Assembly (NCBI GenBank): GCA_029851415.1
Contig: CM056742.1
Span: forward strand, 60,352,454-60,416,453
Length of the DNA stretch: 64,000 bases
Direction of reading: 5' to 3'
DNA from: Eretmocerus hayati
Lineage: Eukaryota; Arthropoda; Insecta; Hymenoptera; Aphelinidae
In this document: one piece after another, positions 59,880 through 64,000 of the stretch
Position numbering within the stretch: the first letter of the stretch is position 1
Layout: each line of letters starts with the position of its first letter
The notes under the pieces: model-generated
What the model was told of the DNA's origin: nothing
Databases searched by the model: none
The model's input: only the letters and a program-made list of their open reading frames with translations
Program-made: the position numbers and the translations under genes

Positions 59880-61210
59880 TTATCTCCACCATCTCCCCCG
59901 ATCCATACCTACGATCTTATCCCCTTTCACCAAATCTGTCCCTCGCATGTCCACATTCTTCTTCACCCTCCTTATAGCGGCCCGCCTCCGACACTCTAAG
60001 TTCCACGGAGCCCATTCAGCTAAAACCTGGAGGGCTTCTGTGGAGACCGTCCGACATACCCTCAAACATGCCAGTAGTACAACTCTCTGGCATGAATTGA
60101 GGGCATCCCGGGGATACTGGTACCAAAGACAGTACGCCCACACACTCGCTCCATACAGTGCCACAGCTCTAAATAACCCATTCACCCACTGATTTATGTA
60201 TTTCGTCTTGATCCCCCATTCTTTTTTGAGAACCCTTCTAAATTCACCCACCAACCTGCAAATATTGGGCTTAAGAGCCCGCAGGTGGGGGGGGGGGGCA
60301 AAAGAGAGCCTTTTGCCCACATACACACCCAAATATTTCACCTCCTTCACGTACTTAATCCTACGCACATTTCCTTTCCACTCAACCTGTACACTCCTAT
60401 ATTCCAGATCTAAGAACCCCTTCATCAATATACATACCGTTTTCTCCTCACTCACCTCCACTCGAGCCTCTTCACCCCATTTATACACCGATAACATAGC
60501 CGCCCTCATCCTTCTTTCAACTTTATTCCTCCTGTTCCCCCTCATTATGAGGCTGACGACGTCCGCATATGCAACGACGTCAACCCCATTTTCCTCCACC
60601 TTTTCCCTAAGCCAACGAAGGAGCTTATTCATCGCAAGATTCCATGCAGTTGATCCGGGTATGGACCCCTGCGCAGTTCCGGCCTCAAGTTCCTCCCATA
60701 CCGTCGTTTCACCCATTCTCATACACGCCCGTCTTCCTTGCCAATAACTCTCCCACTTTCATTTCCCTCGCACTCACTCCATACGACCTCATCTCCTTCA
60801 AGACCATGAGCCAACGAAGATAATCGAAGGCTCCCTTGAAGGCCACATACTACATACCTATCATCCACACTCTCGATCACGCTCCTCACTTCTTGCCAAG
60901 CACTCTCACATGATTACCCCTCCACGAAGCCGTGCTGTGCCTCTCCCAATTTCCCATCCATGACTTTTAACACTTTATCGTTGAGTCCTCGTTCTAGCAG
61001 CTTGCCCAGGCTTGGAAACAGACTGATCAGCCTCCAAGACCTGAGCAGCGCCATGTCCTTCCCTAGTCCTTTGGGAAGGGGCACAACACGGGCCTCTTTC
61101 CATACCTGCGGAAATTCCCCTTGTCTCAGACACGCGTTGAACAAAGTCAACACGTGCTCAGGCAGACCCTTCCACACACACTCCATCATTTTGTTCGTAA
61201 TGAGTTCCAT
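59880..61210 (-). pseudogene. R1-clade LINE reverse transcriptase
   Basis: On the minus strand, LFNACLRQGEFPQVWKEARV and PLPKGLGKD open the domain, and AQHGFVEG ends the first frame at 60914. In the gap the sequence VAFKGAFDYLRW is readable (about 60828-60850). It corresponds to the VDFKGAFDNxxW motif, with the catalytic Asp changed to Ala. The next frame (60722-59880) has AQGSIPGSTAWNLAMNKLL (normally CPQGS) and AYADVVSL, where the second Asp of YADD is Val. KYLGVYVGKRLSF, YGASVWAYC and QRVVLLACLRVCRTVSTEAL complete the R1-type thumb. Loss of two catalytic Asp residues and the frame breaks show it to be dead. Confidence 0.88.
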
Positions 61211-61420
61211 CCATACCAGGCGCTTTCCTCATCTTCATTCTCGCAACCATACTGCATCCAAGTAGAGGAAGGGAGTGTTGAATTATGCTACTTGGATGTG
61301 CTGATACTATACGACGACGAGCAACCTAGTTCTACTCGCCGCCGCTACATCTCTGCAGAGCTGAGATACGCACCGTCAGATGATGTCTTTCGATCTCTCA
61401 CACTTTTTCTTTCCTTTTAA

Positions 61421-62197
61421 GTGGAATATAAGGAAAAATCTGATGACAGGACATCCCTATCAAATGTCCCACCGGCAGACCATTTGCGCTTTCATTTTGC
61501 CCACTCGTTGAATTCGGATGAGCATGAATCCGGCACCCGTGTGCCCTGGGGGCTAAAACTTCTGCACTCAGCCCTACAGTGTTGGCAAGCCATCACTGCA
61601 GAACTGGGGGCAGCTAACCACTATCTAACCAACCCACCCCGGAACCGCGTTAGCATTACTTCAGGGTGGGAGGTTACTTCAGGGTGGGAGGTCGATCTCT
61701 CTCACTTTCTCTCTCTCGTCGTTGAATCATGTTTTCACTCACGTTCTCTCCCATCTTGCTCAATCCAACTCTCGTGCAGCCGCCTAGTCAGGAAGGTGAT
61801 GAAAGCCAAGCGCTCGATTGTCAACAATTATTTCACAGCTCATAATATCGAGCCCACATTCCTCGATCCCGAAGCGAAAACCCACGTGCCGGACCGAAAG
61901 ATTTTCATCAATGAGATGTTACCCCGTGACAAATACAAGGAATATGTTCATTTGAGGCCACTTGCACGGGGTTTGGGCTTCAAATATGTTTGGCACAGTG
62001 GGGGACATTTCCGGGTCAGGCGCAGAAATGGCGAAAGGGCGCTTGCGTTTGAGTCGCTCACTGAACTGCATGTCATCCAAACGGCGTGTCGAACTGTTCC
62101 AGGACCCAATCGTGAGTCCTCGAACAGCACCGGGAACAATTCTACCGTTCCAGAGCAAAGTAAAGCTCCAACGGCAGCATCTTTGAGGACTCCCTGA
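61421..62197 (+). pseudogene. Jockey/CR1-group LINE copy B, ORF1
   Basis: A frame of 258 codons is open from 61421 to TGA 62195-62197. An 18-bp in-frame direct repeat (TTACTTCAGGGTGGGAGG twice, about 61657-61692) lies in its first half. The second half reads MKAKRSIVNNYFTAHNIEP, HVPDRKIFINEMLP, GLGFKYVWHSGGHFRVRRR and QTACRTVP, the ORF1 C-terminal domain also present in copy A. The frame begins with GTG; a true ATG start is not visible, so the 5' part is probably lost or shifted. Confidence 0.72.
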
Positions 62198-62239
62198 CTT
62201 AATACGGCTGGCGGAGAGTCAAAAGAGAGTGGCGGTTTC

Positions 62240-63063
62240 TTAAAGACAGGGTTTATCAATCTCAATTCCTTAACGGATAAGATTGAGCATCTGCGTCTGC
62301 TCGTCGCTACCGACCCCTCCTACCATCTTTTTGGAGTAGCTGAGTCGTGGCTGGATGAGTTCGTGGACGACAGTCTTGTTCAGATCCCAGGTTATTCGCT
62401 GTTGCGGCAGGACCGCAACAGGAACGGTGGTGGGGTTGCTCTGTATGTGCGCAATGATTTCAAAGTGGAGAGGCTCGCCTCGTCTAATACTTCTGGGCCA
62501 GGGTGTTCCGGCATCCCTGAGTACTTGTTTTGCGGCGTGCAGCAGAGTGGCTCACCATCAATTTTAGTGGGTGTGATTTATGGGCCCCCAAAGGTCGCCA
62601 TGCAGAGGAACGATGGGCTTCTCGGCCGTCGTTGACTGCACTGACGGAAGAACTGTCCCTACAGACTGTGCAGCATGGCGCTACTCATCAACACAACTCC
62701 AATGTATCTCACAAATGGATTGATCACATGTACGTAGATGAAAATGACATCATTACCGACTCACGAAACAGACTATTGCCCAGTTTTGGCAAGCACGCGG
62801 TCATTGACGTGACCATCAACGTCTTCACTCCTGCTCCTCCTGAAAATTCCTTCACTTACAGGAATTTTCGTAACATCTTTCCAGAGCAGTTGAATGATCG
62901 CCTGCTTCACTGTGACTGGACAGCGCTCAATAATGCTGAAACCAGCTTGGAAGATGCAATTAATTGTCTTAATGGAAACTTGAAAGTTGTTTTGGACGAA
63001 CTAGCACCGGAAAAACGATTTACCCTCGTGAAGATGATGCTCCTTGGATTGGTCCCGAGCTGA
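62240..63063 (+). pseudogene. LINE copy B endonuclease domain with a deletion
   Basis: GFINLNSLTDKIEHLRLLV, FGVAESWLDEFVDDSLVQI, GGGVALYVRNDF and VGVIYGPP give the first half of the AP-type endonuclease without stops to TGA 62633-62635. Copy A then has about 100-150 bp (with DDLNADLLD) that are missing here. The second half resumes in another frame with LTALTEELSL, HKWIDHMYV and KHAVIDVTINVFTP, and stops at TGA 63061-63063. The deletion removes the GDFNA-equivalent catalytic region. Confidence 0.78.
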
Positions 63064-63243
63064 AAGCACTCATTAAGAAGCGAGATGCGACGCGTAGGCG
63101 CTGGGAGCGAAATCAATGCAACCAGCGCAAGTGTTCTGAGCTTCAAAATGAGTTCTTTCGACTCAGTGAAGAGGTTGACTGCGTTTCGAAAAAGAGCGAA
63201 ATTTCTTCATTCAGAATCACCTTTCAGACGCTCTTGATCAACA

Positions 63244-64000
63244 TGTAATTTTTGGAAGGGAATGCGTAACCTCGGCCTCTTATCCAAGAGCAAAGAGGAG
63301 GAGCTTCACGGCTTCACCCCGAGTGAGTTGAACGCTCACTTCGCGGGAGTCTCTGTCGCGCCTCACGAAAATATAGAAGAAGCAATGGATGGAATCATGG
63401 TGGCTCCAGAGGAGGGTTTCAAATTCAAGCCAACCAATTTCAATGAAGTAGTCCTTGCTATAAAACATTTCTCCTCACAGGCACGCGAGGCAGACGGAAT
63501 TCCCCAAAGTGTGATCGCGGAGGCTCTCCCGGCGTTAAGTGACCTTATTGTACATATTTTCAACTCCTCTTTCGCTCACAGCATTTTTCCTGAGGCTTGG
63601 AAGAAAGCACAGCTGATTGCGCTGAAGAAGACTGCAGCTCCATCATCAGTCTTGGATTTCCGCCCTATAGCGCTGCTCTGCTTTCTCTCCAAGGTTCTCG
63701 AAAAGGTTGTACATGACCAAATCACGGAGTACTTGGAGAAAGAAGAATTATTAGATCGCTTTCAGGCTGATTTCAGGCAGCACCACAGTACCCAGACAGC
63801 TTTGCTGAAATTGACAGATGACATTAGACTAGGCATCGATAGGAAAAAGATCACCCTATTACTACTCTTTGACTTCAGCAAAGCCTTCGACACGATATCA
63901 CCAACGAAACTTCTGAGTAAACTCCGACAACTGGGTTTCTCACGATCAGCACTCCTGTGCATCAAATCATATTTACAAGGTCGCACCCAACTAGTCACCT
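63244..64000 (+). CDS. LINE copy B reverse transcriptase (runs off the window)
   Basis: The frame is open from about 63244 to the window end without a stop. It reads DGIPQSVIAEALPAL, PEAWKKAQLIALKK, DFRPIALLCFLSKVLEK, DRFQADFRQHHSTQTALLKL, then LLFDFSKAFDTI, which is the catalytic motif A missing from copy A, and then GFSRSALLCIKSYLQGRTQ. Upstream sequence (63064-63243) codes for the linker in another phase. The YADD box and C-terminus lie beyond the window, so whether the enzyme is intact cannot be judged. The defects in the endonuclease and ORF1 argue against an active element. Confidence 0.85.

Larger units (their letters stand above)
58865..61215 (-). mobile_element. R1-clade LINE, minus strand, truncated and mutated
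   Basis: Reading leftwards from 61215 there are reverse-transcriptase fingers, palm and thumb, a C-terminal zinc knuckle, and then a GC-rich 3' region (about 59395-58865). The protein blocks match the R1 clade (R1, TRAS and relatives). The endonuclease and ORF1 are absent, so the copy is 5'-truncated. It abuts LINE copy B at about 61250 and the 2.2-kb inverted-end element at about 58850. Confidence 0.85.

Overview
This window looks like a repeat-dense stretch of an arthropod, most likely insect, nuclear genome. The evidence is the set of element families present: a Transib/RAG1-type transposase, a CACTA-like DNA transposon carrying a gene family I recall as repeated in arthropod genomes, BEL/Pao and Ty1/copia LTR retrotransposon pieces, an R1-clade LINE and two copies of a Jockey/CR1-group LINE. 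The DNA is AT-rich, there are no operons or ribosome-binding sites, and I recognise no host single-copy gene, rRNA or intact tRNA. Almost every recognisable coding segment belongs to a mobile element and nearly all are broken.

Layout. 1-3.7 kb: AT-rich, with a small 33-bp tandem repeat. 3.7-5.6 kb: Transib transposase with one internal TAG. 6.7-8.05 kb: 176-bp satellite, about eight units. 10.2-11.0 kb: degenerate ~315-bp tandem repeat. 11.7-14.9 kb: complete CACTA-like element with ~575-bp inverted ends, TAA target duplication and a transposase-like pseudogene. 18.9-19.7 kb: 325-bp foldback beside a BEL/Pao fragment. 20.6-24.2 kb: diverged direct repeats and CATC-rich simple sequence. 25.2-30.8 kb: a 5.6-kb inverted duplication. 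31.2-32.1 kb: an older foldback. 36-39.2 kb: LINE copy A. 39.6-42.7 kb: ~174-bp satellite, about 18 units. 43.0-46.6 kb: a cluster of palindromes, one inserted in the arm of another. 46.9-56.4 kb: a copia element interrupted by two small foldback elements and by a 5.1-kb near-perfect palindrome. 56.6-58.8 kb: an element with ~350-bp inverted ends. 58.9-61.2 kb: an R1-clade LINE on the minus strand. 61.4-64.0 kb: LINE copy B, running off the window.

The genes do not form a pathway. The interest lies in structure. Large inverted repeats are very abundant, and several insertions can be dated relative to one another because the interrupted copia frame, or the opposite arm of the same palindrome, shows the empty site. 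The strongest candidates for something undescribed are the CACTA-like element, which links an orphan arthropod protein family to CACTR ends and a 3-bp target duplication, and the 5.1-kb palindrome with TA target duplication, whose centre is packed with the self-complementary motif CGCGTACGCG.
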